This document shows, in pieces, positions 14,818-23,068 of a stretch of DNA of 41,690 nt. Numbering within the stretch: the first letter of the stretch is position 1; each line of letters begins with the position of its first letter. The translations under genes and the position numbers were made by a program. This stretch comes from Flavobacterium sp. MC2016-06 (GTDB lineage Bacteria > Bacteroidota > Bacteroidia > Flavobacteriales > Flavobacteriaceae): assembly GCF_009711165.2 (NCBI RefSeq), contig NZ_WMID02000042.1:1-41690 (forward strand), given 5' to 3'. The notes beneath the pieces were generated by a model that was not told the DNA's origin, made no database searches, and worked only from the letters and a program-made list of their open reading frames with translations.

Positions 14818-15914
14818 TATACAGGTTTTGAAAAGATATTAGTTATAAAGATATTAATTTGTGTTAATATAAGCGCAATTTCTACAAAAGGAAACCAAGC
14901 TTTAAGGTCATTTTCTTTTAATTTTCCAGCAGAACACCCAACTACTGTCCAAACAACCGTATAACGTGTTGCAAGAATAGCAAGTACAGAGATCCATTCA
15001 AATTGGAAAGCCAATAGTATAATAACTAATAAAAAGAAAAATAATTGTGAGAAGAAGAAAAGTCCTAACTGCATTTTGTCAAAAAACTTATAATGTTCTG
15101 CAGTAGAAATATGTCTTCTTTTTTGAGTAAACCAGTCTTTATAACTTTCTTTTGGTTTTGAATACGTAAAACCTTCAGGATTATAGGAGATTGTTGTGTT
15201 AGACTTGTTTGCTGCTTGGTTTATAAATAAATCATCGTCACCAGAACGAATTTGAATATGATCGATAAAACCATTTACATTAAAAAATTCATCTCTTCTA
15301 TAAGCCAAATTTCTTCCAACTCCCATGTATGGAGCACCTAATTTTGCCCAAGAAAGATATTGTACAGCTGCTAAAACAGTTTCAAAACGAATAATTTTAT
15401 TCAAAAAAGAACGCTCTATTTTCTCATAACCGCCATAACCCAAAATAATAGTTTTTTCGGCAGTAAAATGAGAAGTCATAGTTGTTATCCAATCTTTAGA
15501 GTTTGGATAACAATCTGCGTCTGTAAATAATAAGTATTCTTTTTTTGAAGCTTTGATTCCTAAAGTTAAAGCGTATTTTTTATTTCCCCAGAAAGCTTCA
15601 TTGTTTTCTACCTTCACTAATCGGATATTCGAATACTCTTTTTCAAATTGTTCAAAAACTTCCAATGTTTCATCACTCGAGGCATCATCAATTAAAACAA
15701 TTTCAAAATCAGGATAATCTTGCTGTGCTAAAAGCGGAATGTATTTTTTTACGTTTTCCTCTTCATTTTTGGCACATACAATTACAGAAACAGGAATGTT
15801 TTTAGAGACAATATCTTGTGGTTTGGCAAAAGCAAATTTTCCAAAAACACCCAGATAATAAAAAAGTTGTATAACAACAATAGCAATAAAAAAGTAAAAT
15901 ATGTATATAAGCAT
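14808..15914 (-). CDS. Family 2 glycosyltransferase, membrane-bound
   Basis: A 368-residue protein. An N-terminal membrane helix (1-22) precedes a GT-A domain: VSVIVCAKNEEENV (42-55), IVLIDDASSDETLEVF (72-87), and TDADCYPNSKDW, where D132-x-D134 is the metal-binding DXD-type motif. GVGRNLAYRR and SGDDDLFINQAA are the acceptor and base region, followed by TQKRRHIST in the place of the (Q/R)xxRW motif. Two or three C-terminal membrane helices follow (about 280-365). Such enzymes build cell-surface glycans or polyisoprenyl sugars; donor and acceptor are unknown. The sigma factor gene overlaps its 3' end. Confidence 0.9.
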   Translation of the reverse strand: MLIYIFYFFIAIVVIQLFYYLGVFGKFAFAKPQDIVSKNIPVSVIVCAKNEEENVKKYIPLLAQQDYPDFEIVLIDDASSDETLEVFEQFEKEYSNIRLVKVENNEAFWGNKKYALTLGIKASKKEYLLFTDADCYPNSKDWITTMTSHFTAEKTIILGYGGYEKIERSFLNKIIRFETVLAAVQYLSWAKLGAPYMGVGRNLAYRRDEFFNVNGFIDHIQIRSGDDDLFINQAANKSNTTISYNPEGFTYSKPKESYKDWFTQKRRHISTAEHYKFFDKMQLGLFFFSQLFFFLLVIILLAFQFEWISVLAILATRYTVVWTVVGCSAGKLKENDLKAWFPFVEIALILTQINIFITNIFSKPVYWK

Positions 15915-16002
15915 TTGTTTTATTTAGTGACTGTTAATTTCTAAATCTTTTGCGAGTGCAAATGTAATTATGAATTCCTAATTATCAATGTTTAAAACCA
16001 AT

Positions 16003-16617
16003 TTACTTTGGACACTTGGCCATTTCTTTTGCAACAGCAATAGACTGAGCGTTTTCGGTTTTTTCTAACTCTGAAATTATATTTTTATAATTAGCAGCAT
16101 CTCTGTTTTGTGACATTTTTTTGGTTGCTTGAATTTCATCAATTTCAATTTCAAAAGCAATAATTCCTCTTGCTTCGCGCATTGTTTTGGCAGATAAATT
16201 TTCTACACGAACCGGATTTTCTGAATTGGCTTCGTATTTATCTACCAGTTTTTTTAAGGATTCAATTCCTGCAGCTTCATCCACAATTTTAACGCGGCCG
16301 TAAACATGTACGGCTATGTAATTCCAAGTAGGTACATTTTCGTGATCGTACCAAGAAGAAGAAATATAACTGTGAGGTCCTGTAAATACAGCCAAAACCT
16401 GATCGTTTTCTGCAAAACCTTCTGCTTGCGGATTTAATTTAGAAAGATGACCTTGCAGAATTTCTTTCCCGTTAGCATTAATTTCAAGTTCAATCGGAAT
16501 ATGTGTTGCCCATAATTTTCCGTGAGTTTGATTAATCAAAATTCCAAAACTATTTTCCTTCAAAAAAGTTCTAATAGATTCTGGATCTTCATTTTTATAC
16601 AGATCTGGTGTATACAT
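16003..16617 (-). CDS. FMN-binding PaiB-like protein
   Basis: A 204-residue protein of the PaiB (negative regulator / FMN-binding split-barrel) family. Seen: the opening MYTPDLYKNEDPESIRTFLKENSFGIL, HGKLWATHIP, then SSSWYDHENVPTWNYIAVHVYG with the usual W-Y-----VPTWNY motif, and AFEIEIDEIQATKKMSQNR near the end. In Bacillus subtilis paiB is paired with paiA, a GNAT acetyltransferase. Here a GNAT gene ends 3 bp upstream, so the same kind of pair is present. Whether it is a regulator or an enzyme is uncertain. The start is ATG at 16615-16617. Confidence 0.92.
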   Translation of the reverse strand: MYTPDLYKNEDPESIRTFLKENSFGILINQTHGKLWATHIPIELEINANGKEILQGHLSKLNPQAEGFAENDQVLAVFTGPHSYISSSWYDHENVPTWNYIAVHVYGRVKIVDEAAGIESLKKLVDKYEANSENPVRVENLSAKTMREARGIIAFEIEIDEIQATKKMSQNRDAANYKNIISELEKTENAQSIAVAKEMAKCPK

Positions 16618-16620
16618 TTC

Positions 16621-17088
16621 TTATAAATTTTGATTCAAAAATTTCCCAAAACAAACAGCTTCAGGTCTGTTTATATATTTGCCGTAATTCGGAATAATGA
16701 CATAATCTGATTTTAGATAGAATTGTGTCGCTTCTTCATTTTTAACTCTAGTTTCTAAAACCAATTCAGTATAATCGAGTTCTTTGGCTTTGTTTTCTAA
16801 ATAAGACAAAATAGTTTGTCCGATTCTTTTTCTAGGATATTTAGAATACATTCTTTTTACTTCTCCAACTTTTTCCGAAATAGGTCTAATAGCACCACAT
16901 CCAACAATTTCAGCATTAAGTTCGGCAATTACAAAAACATATTTAGCATTATTGTATTCCCAATCGGTAAAAGAATTTCGTCCGTCACTCTCAAAACGCT
17001 CCTGTAAATTTACACATAGTTCTTCTATAATTGCAGCAACATCTGAATCATTTGGATCTACTATTTTTATTAAAACATTCTCAATCAT
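16621..17088 (-). CDS. GNAT family N-acetyltransferase
   Basis: A 155-residue acetyltransferase. The beta4 strand is FVIAELNAEIVGCGAIRPI, followed by GEVKRMYSKYPRKRIGQTILSYLENKAKE, in which R-K-R-I-G-Q is the acetyl-CoA pyrophosphate loop, and then LVLETRVKNEEATQFYLKSDYVIIPNYGKY. The ATG at 17086-17088 is taken as start; a TTG one codon upstream could also be used. It lies 17 bp after murB and 3 bp before the PaiB-like gene, so the three are probably transcribed together. The acyl acceptor is unknown; a polyamine is possible by analogy with PaiA. Confidence 0.9.
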   Translation of the reverse strand: MIENVLIKIVDPNDSDVAAIIEELCVNLQERFESDGRNSFTDWEYNNAKYVFVIAELNAEIVGCGAIRPISEKVGEVKRMYSKYPRKRIGQTILSYLENKAKELDYTELVLETRVKNEEATQFYLKSDYVIIPNYGKYINRPEAVCFGKFLNQNL

Positions 17089-17105
17089 CAATCTCTAGAA
17101 AAAAA

Positions 17106-18119
17106 CTAAATCACATTCACTTCGGCTTCGATATGAATACCAAAAGTTTTAAAAACAGTGTCCTGAACATTTTTAGAAACTGCAAGAATTTCCTGTCCAG
17201 TCGCATTTCCGTAATTCACCAAAACCAAAGCTTGATTTTTATGAACTCCAGCATCGCCAAAACGTTTGCCTTTAAAACCAGCCTGCTCAATCAACCATCC
17301 CGCAGGAACTTTTACTTCCGTTTCAGAAACTTCATAATATTTCATTTCAGGAAATTTTTGGTGAATTTTCTCAAAATCAGATTTCAATAAAATCGGATTT
17401 TTAAAGAAACTGCCACTGTTGCCTAATTCTTTCGGGTCTGGTAATTTACTTTGTCTAATTGTAATTACAGCATTGCTCACTTCTTTTAATGTTGGAGTTG
17501 TGATGTTATTTTTTGCCAATTCAGCCAAAATATCTCCGTAAGAAGTATTGATTTTATGATTGCGTTTGGTGAGTTTGTAGATTACCGATGTGATAATATA
17601 TTGATCTTTAACGTCATTTTTAAAAATGCTTTCTCTATAGCCAAAATTGCATTCGGCATTAGTAAAAGTTTTCATTTCCTGCGATTCGATATTCATAGCT
17701 TCGCAAGAAACAAAAGTATCTTTAATCTCAGTTCCGTAAGCGCCAATGTTTTGAACTGGAGTTGTACCAACGTTTCCCGGAATGAGTGACATGTTTTCTA
17801 AACCACCAAAATTATTATCAATTGTCCAAAGTACAAAGTCGTGCCACGTTTCTCCTGCCTGACTTTCAACCCAGACAAAATCATCGTTTTCTTGAATGAT
17901 TTTTTTACCTTTTAAATCAATATGAATTACCAAAGCATCTATATCTTGCGTCAAAAGCATATTGCTTCCGCCACCTAAAATAAATTTTTTCTGGTTTTTG
18001 TTTTCTTCTAAAATTGTTTTCAATTCGGCTGTAGAATGTACGGCAACAAATTGTTTAGCGCTGGCTTCGATGCCAAAAGTATTGTGTTTTTTTAAAGAAA
18101 AATTGGATTGAATTTCCAT
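17106..18119 (-). CDS. murB: UDP-N-acetylenolpyruvoylglucosamine reductase
   Basis: A 337-residue FAD enzyme that reduces UDP-GlcNAc-enolpyruvate to UDP-MurNAc in peptidoglycan synthesis. FAD-binding motifs are LGGGSNMLL (48-56) and NMSLIPGNVGTTPVQNIGAYG. GYRESIFK places it in the type I (E. coli-like) class, and GNSGSFFKNP carries the proton-donor serine. The C-terminal AGWLIEQAGFKGKRFGDAGVHKNQALVLVN is typical. The start is ATG at 18119. The upstream region has TACTTTTG as -7 box and shares a longer box with lipA. GNAT and PaiB-like genes follow. Confidence 0.97.
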   Translation of the reverse strand: MEIQSNFSLKKHNTFGIEASAKQFVAVHSTAELKTILEENKNQKKFILGGGSNMLLTQDIDALVIHIDLKGKKIIQENDDFVWVESQAGETWHDFVLWTIDNNFGGLENMSLIPGNVGTTPVQNIGAYGTEIKDTFVSCEAMNIESQEMKTFTNAECNFGYRESIFKNDVKDQYIITSVIYKLTKRNHKINTSYGDILAELAKNNITTPTLKEVSNAVITIRQSKLPDPKELGNSGSFFKNPILLKSDFEKIHQKFPEMKYYEVSETEVKVPAGWLIEQAGFKGKRFGDAGVHKNQALVLVNYGNATGQEILAVSKNVQDTVFKTFGIHIEAEVNVI

Positions 18120-18154
18120 AAATAAAAGGCTTTTTGACGAATTAATTCTGAGAT

Positions 18155-18182
18155 CAAAAGTAAGGAATATAATTTATTTGGG
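18155..18182 (-). promoter_or_regulatory. murB promoter region, box shared with lipA
   Basis: On the minus strand ATTCCTTA precedes TACTTTTG, a perfect TAnnTTTG match ending 36 bp before the murB ATG. The 28-bp segment matches 10775-10802 upstream of lipA at about 23 positions. Confidence 0.6.
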
Positions 18183-18329
18183 TTGCCTTTTAAATAAATA
18201 TCGAAATGGAATTTTAAAAGTTCTTTAGGTGTTTTAAAATGCAGATTTAGCAAGTGTATAACTAAAATATTTTTGTAGGTTTGGAGTGGATTTTTTAAGG
18301 ATAAAGATTATTTATTTTAATAATAAAAC

Positions 18330-19151
18330 ATGAAAGCAATTTATAGGACATTCTTTTTTTTGATTATAATTTTTCAGTTTTTAAGCTGTAATAAGCCTAA
18401 AAAAGAAATCATAAAAAGTACTTCTAAACTAATATCTAAAAAAGCTAATGTTGAAATAGAGGATAATAAAATAGATTCTTTTCCTATTTATAATGACTTA
18501 AAGGTTGAAGTTATCGGATCAGGAGGGCCATTCCATAGTGAAGAAGTACATGAAGATGCTGATAAGAAAATTTGGTTTGGTCTTTTTAGAGCTAAAGGTA
18601 ATTTTTATCTTGCTGAAACGAATATAATGACTAACCGAGTAAATGATGTAATAGTAGATGAAAACGAAGAAGATGCTACGGGTTGGGAAGTGGATACGTC
18701 AATAAATGATACTTGTTTTATTTTGATAGAAAAAGTTCCTTATTTATCGGATAGGATAGTGCAGAACATTAAAATTCAAGAAAAAATTTATCCACAAGAA
18801 GAATTTAAATTTAATTTTTCGGGCGTTGAATACATTTTGCACGCGACTGGAGACAAGAGGAAAGAAAATGAAAATTCAGATTGGTTTGAGGTGTCAAATT
18901 ATAAGTTGTATCTAACTGCCATTATCGATGGAAAACGCCATACCGATTTAATTGTTGCTGAAAAACGTTTTGATGAACAGATGATTAAAATACTTTTTGC
19001 AGGAGATATAGATGGCGATGGTAAATTAGATTTAATTATTAACACTTCATATCATTACAATCTTTCGAGACCAACCATATATTTATCAAAACCCGCAGAA
19101 AAAGGTAAATTAATAAAACCAATTGGAGCTTTTCCTACGGTTGGCTGTTAG
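18330..19151 (+). CDS. Unrecognised secreted protein with a C-terminal DxDxDG motif
   Basis: A 273-residue protein with an N-terminal hydrophobic segment ending FLSCNK (Cys20), a likely though non-canonical lipobox (Phe rather than Leu at -3), so it is probably a lipoprotein. The mature part is acidic. Near the C-terminus FAGDIDGDGKLDLIINTSYHY is a DxDxDG calcium-binding loop of the type found in FG-GAP/VCBS repeats; only one copy is visible. Two cysteines remain in the mature part, one at the very end (VGC). It is divergent from murB (210 bp away) and followed after about 100 bp by another secreted unknown. I do not recognise the family. Confidence 0.75.
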   Translation: MKAIYRTFFFLIIIFQFLSCNKPKKEIIKSTSKLISKKANVEIEDNKIDSFPIYNDLKVEVIGSGGPFHSEEVHEDADKKIWFGLFRAKGNFYLAETNIMTNRVNDVIVDENEEDATGWEVDTSINDTCFILIEKVPYLSDRIVQNIKIQEKIYPQEEFKFNFSGVEYILHATGDKRKENENSDWFEVSNYKLYLTAIIDGKRHTDLIVAEKRFDEQMIKILFAGDIDGDGKLDLIINTSYHYNLSRPTIYLSKPAEKGKLIKPIGAFPTVGC

Positions 19152-19256
19152 TTAATTTGTTGATTAAGTGATTTTTTTCAATATTTATAAAGTTTGGTTT
19201 GTCTTTAAAATCTATTTTCTTTTTGTGTGTTTGAAAACAATTATGTCCCTATAATT

Positions 19257-19991
19257 ATGTCGAAATCAATTCTTAAGAGTAGTATTGTCTTTCTTTTAAT
19301 TCTGAATATTTTATTTCCTATAGTATCTTATGCTCAATTTGATATAGTGGGAAAATGGAAAATAAATAATATAATTGGATATAGAGATACTGGAGAATAC
19401 TCTTTGGTAAAAGATAAAGAACCTATTTATGGTCATCGATTGACATTTCGTTTAGACGGAACATTTTTAAGTGATGAATCAATTGAATGTCCTGATGGTT
19501 GTACTGTTTTTACATCAGGGACTTATGCATTACTCGATGATTGCCATATACGAATGATTGTAGAAGATGTTCATTTTTTTGGTCTTTATTGTGGAATGCA
19601 GAGAAGGCAAAAATCAGAAATTATAAAAGATTTAGGAATTTTTTATATTTATAAAGAAGAAAACACAATTCGATTAATTCCAAGCAACGGCATTTTGCAA
19701 GATGATAAAGATAAAATGCTCTATACCCAAATGCTCAATTCCTTTGAGTGGAAAATGTACGATTATGTATGGAATAATACAAATGGAAGTACTACAGAAG
19801 AAATTATAAAAGACTGTATTGATGTTAAAGAACAAATCAATTTATCGAATTGTAAAATCGTTTTTCCTTCAAAAACCCCAGAACTAGGAGGATTATATAT
19901 TCTTAAGGAAAATGAAGATTTTCATTATGTATTTTATGATTCTTATCACAAAAGAATTTCTTTTGCTTACCCGAAAAAAAATAAAAGCTAG
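19257..19991 (+). CDS. Unrecognised exported protein, possibly lipocalin-like
   Basis: A 244-residue protein with a clear signal peptide ending IVSYAQ, followed by FDIVGKWKINNI, RLTFRLDGTF and FTSGTYALLDDCHIRMIV, a pattern seen in lipocalin-like domains that begin with G-x-W. Four cysteines lie at ECPDGC, DDC and YCG in the middle, plus later ones, which could form disulfides. The frame is open to a GTG at 19227, but ATG at 19257 directly precedes the signal peptide and is preferred. No operon partner except the preceding unknown lipoprotein. Family assignment is tentative. Confidence 0.65.
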   Translation: MSKSILKSSIVFLLILNILFPIVSYAQFDIVGKWKINNIIGYRDTGEYSLVKDKEPIYGHRLTFRLDGTFLSDESIECPDGCTVFTSGTYALLDDCHIRMIVEDVHFFGLYCGMQRRQKSEIIKDLGIFYIYKEENTIRLIPSNGILQDDKDKMLYTQMLNSFEWKMYDYVWNNTNGSTTEEIIKDCIDVKEQINLSNCKIVFPSKTPELGGLYILKENEDFHYVFYDSYHKRISFAYPKKNKS

Positions 19992-20029
19992 TTTTTTTTA
20001 TATGTTAGAAGGCTAATCTATAAAACCCA

Positions 20030-21583
20030 TTATTCTTCATCAAATTCCATTTCTTCCTTTAATCTTGGAGACAAAATAATCCCGATGATAAACCCGCTCA
20101 AAAGACCGCCAATGTGAGCCGCGTTATCAATACCGCCAGTTAATCCCATTAATAAATTAAAGCCAACAAATATTAAAGTGCTGACCAAAAAAGCATTACT
20201 GAATTCTTTTGGAAATACTTTGGTGAGCAGTAAAGCAATAAATAATCCGTAAAGTCCAAAAATAGCGCCCGAAGCACCAACGCTCACAGTTGCATCATAC
20301 CACCAAATACTGGCTAAACTTGCAAAAATTCCAGTTGCCAAATAAATAAGAAGATATCTTTTTTTGCCTAAAACAGGTTCTAAAAACAGTCCGATAAATA
20401 ACAATCCAAACATATTTGTTGCCAAATGCATTATGCCGCCATGCATAAATGTAGAGGTTAGAAGTCTCCACCATTGCCCATCTGTAGTAATTGGTCTAAA
20501 ATTAGCGCCCCATTCCAGTAAATCTTTTCCTTTAAAAGACATAAAGCCAAAACCAGCAAAAACCATTATAAGATAAATAGCAATATTTAGATTCATCAAA
20601 ATGGGTGTAACGTAATAGCCTTCTCTAGGAATAAAAAATTCGAGAGTTTCTTTTAAGCTTTCATTTTTTGTATGTTCCCCATTTTTAAACTTTTTAAGCT
20701 CGTATGGTTTTAGTTTAATAAATAGTAAGATAAAAAACCAGATAAAAAGTCCGACGCCCAGACTTATAAAAAAATATTTCATTTTTTCCCCATTTCGGTT
20801 TTTAAAAGGCTCGTTGTGTGCCTCAAACAAAGTTGGTTTTTTAAAATCGAAATTAGTATTTTCTTCAATGGCGTAACTAAAATTGTCGTGGTCTTCGGTG
20901 TTGCCAATTAATTCTAAATAAGTAAAATCTCTAAAGTTAGTATGTGTAAATTCTTCATTTACAACTTTAGAAAATTCTTTATAATGACTTTTTTTCTCTT
21001 CATTAGAAAGATTATTGCTTATTTGTTTCGAATATTGCTTTCCTAACCAATGCTCACATTCAAATTTTGAAGTATCTTTTGCTCTTTGCAATATCGGCAT
21101 CGCGACATAAATCTCCATATTGAAATATTCATTATGTTTTCCCGATATAGAACTGGTATTAAAAACGCCAATATTTTTTTTGTCAATGTAGAAGTCCTTT
21201 AAGGAATAATATTTCGTTTTTTCAAATTTTTGCATTTCCGAAATATCCTCAAGAACTGTTATTTTTCCCGTTGCAGTTATTAAGTATTCTTGTGCTATAA
21301 CAGTAGGAACAACTATTGCTAATACGGCTAAAAACAAAAAACCAGTAGATTTATTGTCATCTTTAAATTTTAGAATTTTGAGTCTTGGGCGTAAGAAAAA
21401 ATAAACAGGAATACACGGTAATGCAAAAGGAAGCCAGAATTTCAGCATATCTTCTTTGATAGAAAATAATTCTAGCTTGATAAAAATAAGCCAGTGAAAA
21501 AAAGTATAAATTAAAATAAAGCCAAGCGTAATTACCAAAAAAGGGAAATATATTAATTTGATTTTTTCAACGAAGTCTTTCAT
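20030..21583 (-). CDS. Rhomboid family intramembrane serine protease with long N-terminal part
   Basis: A 517-residue membrane protein. The rhomboid core is the C-terminal 200 residues: PITTDGQWWRLLTSTFMHGGIMHLATNM, GASGAIFG with nucleophile Ser438, and AAHIGGLLSGF with catalytic His490. The first 300 residues are unusual: about three membrane helices (12-36, 48-64, 78-98), a hydrophilic domain of about 170 residues (100-268), and one more helix (270-291) before the core. The hydrophilic part is likely outside the cytoplasm, but its role is unknown. It is convergent with the exported-protein gene (38 bp) and 43 bp downstream of the glycosyltransferase gene. Confidence 0.9.
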   Translation of the reverse strand: MKDFVEKIKLIYFPFLVITLGFILIYTFFHWLIFIKLELFSIKEDMLKFWLPFALPCIPVYFFLRPRLKILKFKDDNKSTGFLFLAVLAIVVPTVIAQEYLITATGKITVLEDISEMQKFEKTKYYSLKDFYIDKKNIGVFNTSSISGKHNEYFNMEIYVAMPILQRAKDTSKFECEHWLGKQYSKQISNNLSNEEKKSHYKEFSKVVNEEFTHTNFRDFTYLELIGNTEDHDNFSYAIEENTNFDFKKPTLFEAHNEPFKNRNGEKMKYFFISLGVGLFIWFFILLFIKLKPYELKKFKNGEHTKNESLKETLEFFIPREGYYVTPILMNLNIAIYLIMVFAGFGFMSFKGKDLLEWGANFRPITTDGQWWRLLTSTFMHGGIMHLATNMFGLLFIGLFLEPVLGKKRYLLIYLATGIFASLASIWWYDATVSVGASGAIFGLYGLFIALLLTKVFPKEFSNAFLVSTLIFVGFNLLMGLTGGIDNAAHIGGLLSGFIIGIILSPRLKEEMEFDEE

Positions 21584-21626
21584 TTTAATTTTCTGGGTTG
21601 GGTATTTTTGATATGTTTCTAAGCTG

Positions 21627-22682
21627 TTAATTACGCAAATCTAATAAATCATGGTATTTATCTGCAATAATTTTCATGTTGATCGTATAATTTGCATTTT
21701 CTTCTACAAATTTTCGGTTCTGAACAATGGCCAAATTTCGAGATTCAAGGTTTTCAAAAGACCAAATTAATTCTTCGGCCAGTTTTTCGATATTATCAAT
21801 TTCTATTAATTGTCCGTTTTCGCGATGTTTAATCCAACTCTGATTTCCTGGAATGTCAGAAACAACAGGGTAACAATTGCAAGCCATAGCTTCAAACAAA
21901 GACGCCGAAACACCTTCGGTTATAGGCATGCTGATATAAAAATTAGACTGCTGTAATAATTTAGGAAGTTCAGTATTTGGAATTCTTCCTGTAAAAATCA
22001 CTTTATTCTCTATTTGCAGTTCTTTAGCCAAATCTTTCAAAAAAGTCAAACGAGTTCCGTCGCCAACAATAGTAAGCGAAAAATCAATTCCTTTTTGATG
22101 TAAAATAGAGAACGCTTTTAAAATAGTATCATGTCGATATTCGGGTTGTAAAGAACGCGTAACAATAGCTTCAATTTTAGAAGAATTTGAAGACGAAGGT
22201 GTAAAAAGAGATAAATCAATTCCTTTTGGCAGAACCAAAACCTTGCTCATATCTACGCCAATTGCTTTCATAGAAATAGTCATTACAGGTCCCCAAGCAT
22301 GAATTAAATGTGCTTTTTTGAAAGCATGTTTCTGAATGATTTTCTTAAAAGGCAATAAAATCGAACCTTCGGGCCATAAATCGGTTCTTCCCTGCTGCGC
22401 AACGGCAATAGTTTTGGCGCCAGATATAGCGGCTAAAAAACCATAACTTGTCGTTCTTTCGGCAATTACCATATCTGGTTTTTCTTGTCTAATGATTTTG
22501 CGAATAGCAATAGGAGAGAAGAAATATTCTGCAATACGTTTAAAACGGTTTAGTTTAGTATTATTTGGCGTTTTAAGTTCCCAAGTGCAAAACTCAAAAT
22601 CACCAAATTCTTTTAGACCTTTAATCCAAGTAATTGCATCAGCGCGATAAGATTCTCCAAGAAAAAGTATTTTCCTTTTCAT
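21627..22682 (-). CDS. Glycosyltransferase family 4 (GT-B fold)
   Basis: A 351-residue glycosyltransferase. The N-terminal half opens KILFLGESYRADAITWIKGL. The hinge is VLVLPKGIDLSLFTP, and the donor domain has LQPEYRHDTILKAFSIL, LTIVGDGTRLTFLKDLAKEL, NKVIFTGRIPNTELPKLLQQ and the E-x7-E motif EGVSASLFEAMACNCYPVVSD. No membrane segment is evident. The donor sugar and acceptor are unknown; a surface polysaccharide is likely. The ATG at 22680-22682 lies inside a 15-bp sequence that is repeated at 22889-22903, beyond an array of repeats, so its promoter region has been rearranged or expanded. Confidence 0.9.
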   Translation of the reverse strand: MKRKILFLGESYRADAITWIKGLKEFGDFEFCTWELKTPNNTKLNRFKRIAEYFFSPIAIRKIIRQEKPDMVIAERTTSYGFLAAISGAKTIAVAQQGRTDLWPEGSILLPFKKIIQKHAFKKAHLIHAWGPVMTISMKAIGVDMSKVLVLPKGIDLSLFTPSSSNSSKIEAIVTRSLQPEYRHDTILKAFSILHQKGIDFSLTIVGDGTRLTFLKDLAKELQIENKVIFTGRIPNTELPKLLQQSNFYISMPITEGVSASLFEAMACNCYPVVSDIPGNQSWIKHRENGQLIEIDNIEKLAEELIWSFENLESRNLAIVQNRKFVEENANYTINMKIIADKYHDLLDLRN

Positions 22683-22694
22683 TCAAGTTGATTG

Positions 22695-22876
22695 TTTTTT
22701 TTGCCACGAATTTCGCGAATTTCCACTAATTAATTTGTTTTAATAATCGCTGGTCTTTTTTGCCACGAATTTCACGAATTTCCACTAATTATTTTTTTCT
22801 AATGATCGCTGAGTCCTTTTTTTTTTGCCACGAATTTCGCGAATTTCCACTAATTAATAATGTCTAATAATCGTTG
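22695..22876. repeat. Three direct copies of an approximately 60-bp repeat
   Basis: Three copies each start with a T run and GCCACGAATTTC, continue with an RCGAATTTCCACTAATTA-type stretch and end with TAATRATCGYTG (ends 22752, 22811, 22876). The GCCACG starts are at 22703, 22762 and 22827, giving periods of 59 and 65 bp. Copy 2 matches exactly, in inverted form, 19 nt at 23023-23041. The whole block lies upstream of the glycosyltransferase gene. Confidence 0.9.
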
Positions 22877-22913
22877 TTTTCTTTTAAATTTTCATTCAAG
22901 TTGTTCATTTTTT

Positions 22914-23041
22914 GCCACAGATTAAAAGGATTAAAAGGATTTAGATTTTGCTAAAATAATCTGTGAAATCTGTGTCAAATAAAAAGTTTTTGCTGAGAAA
23001 TCCAACTAATTTAATTCGTGCTAATTCGTGAAATTCGTGGC
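22914..23041. repeat. Nested inverted repeats with 9-bp periodicity
   Basis: An inner pair, GCCACAGATT (22914-22923) and its inverted form (22967-22976, 9 of 10), encloses two ATTAAAAGG units and two AATCTGTG units, both with 9-bp spacing. Outside it, AATTCGTG occurs at 23013, 23023 and 23032; the last two form an exact 19-nt inverted match to the direct repeat at 22762-22780. Together with 22695-22876 this fills the 386-bp spacer between the glycosyltransferase and DUF2461 genes, where I see no gene. Confidence 0.85.
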
Positions 23042-23068
23042 AAAAAAACCAAAAAAAACTAAAGAAAA

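Noticed and set aside
18330..19991. Toxin-antitoxin or toxin-immunity pair
   Set aside because: Both proteins are long and exported, there is no toxin domain or short overlapping partner.
22695..22876. Possible CRISPR array
   Set aside because: Only three copies, imperfect, with T runs and no unique spacers of equal length; an inverted copy lies nearby and there are no cas genes.
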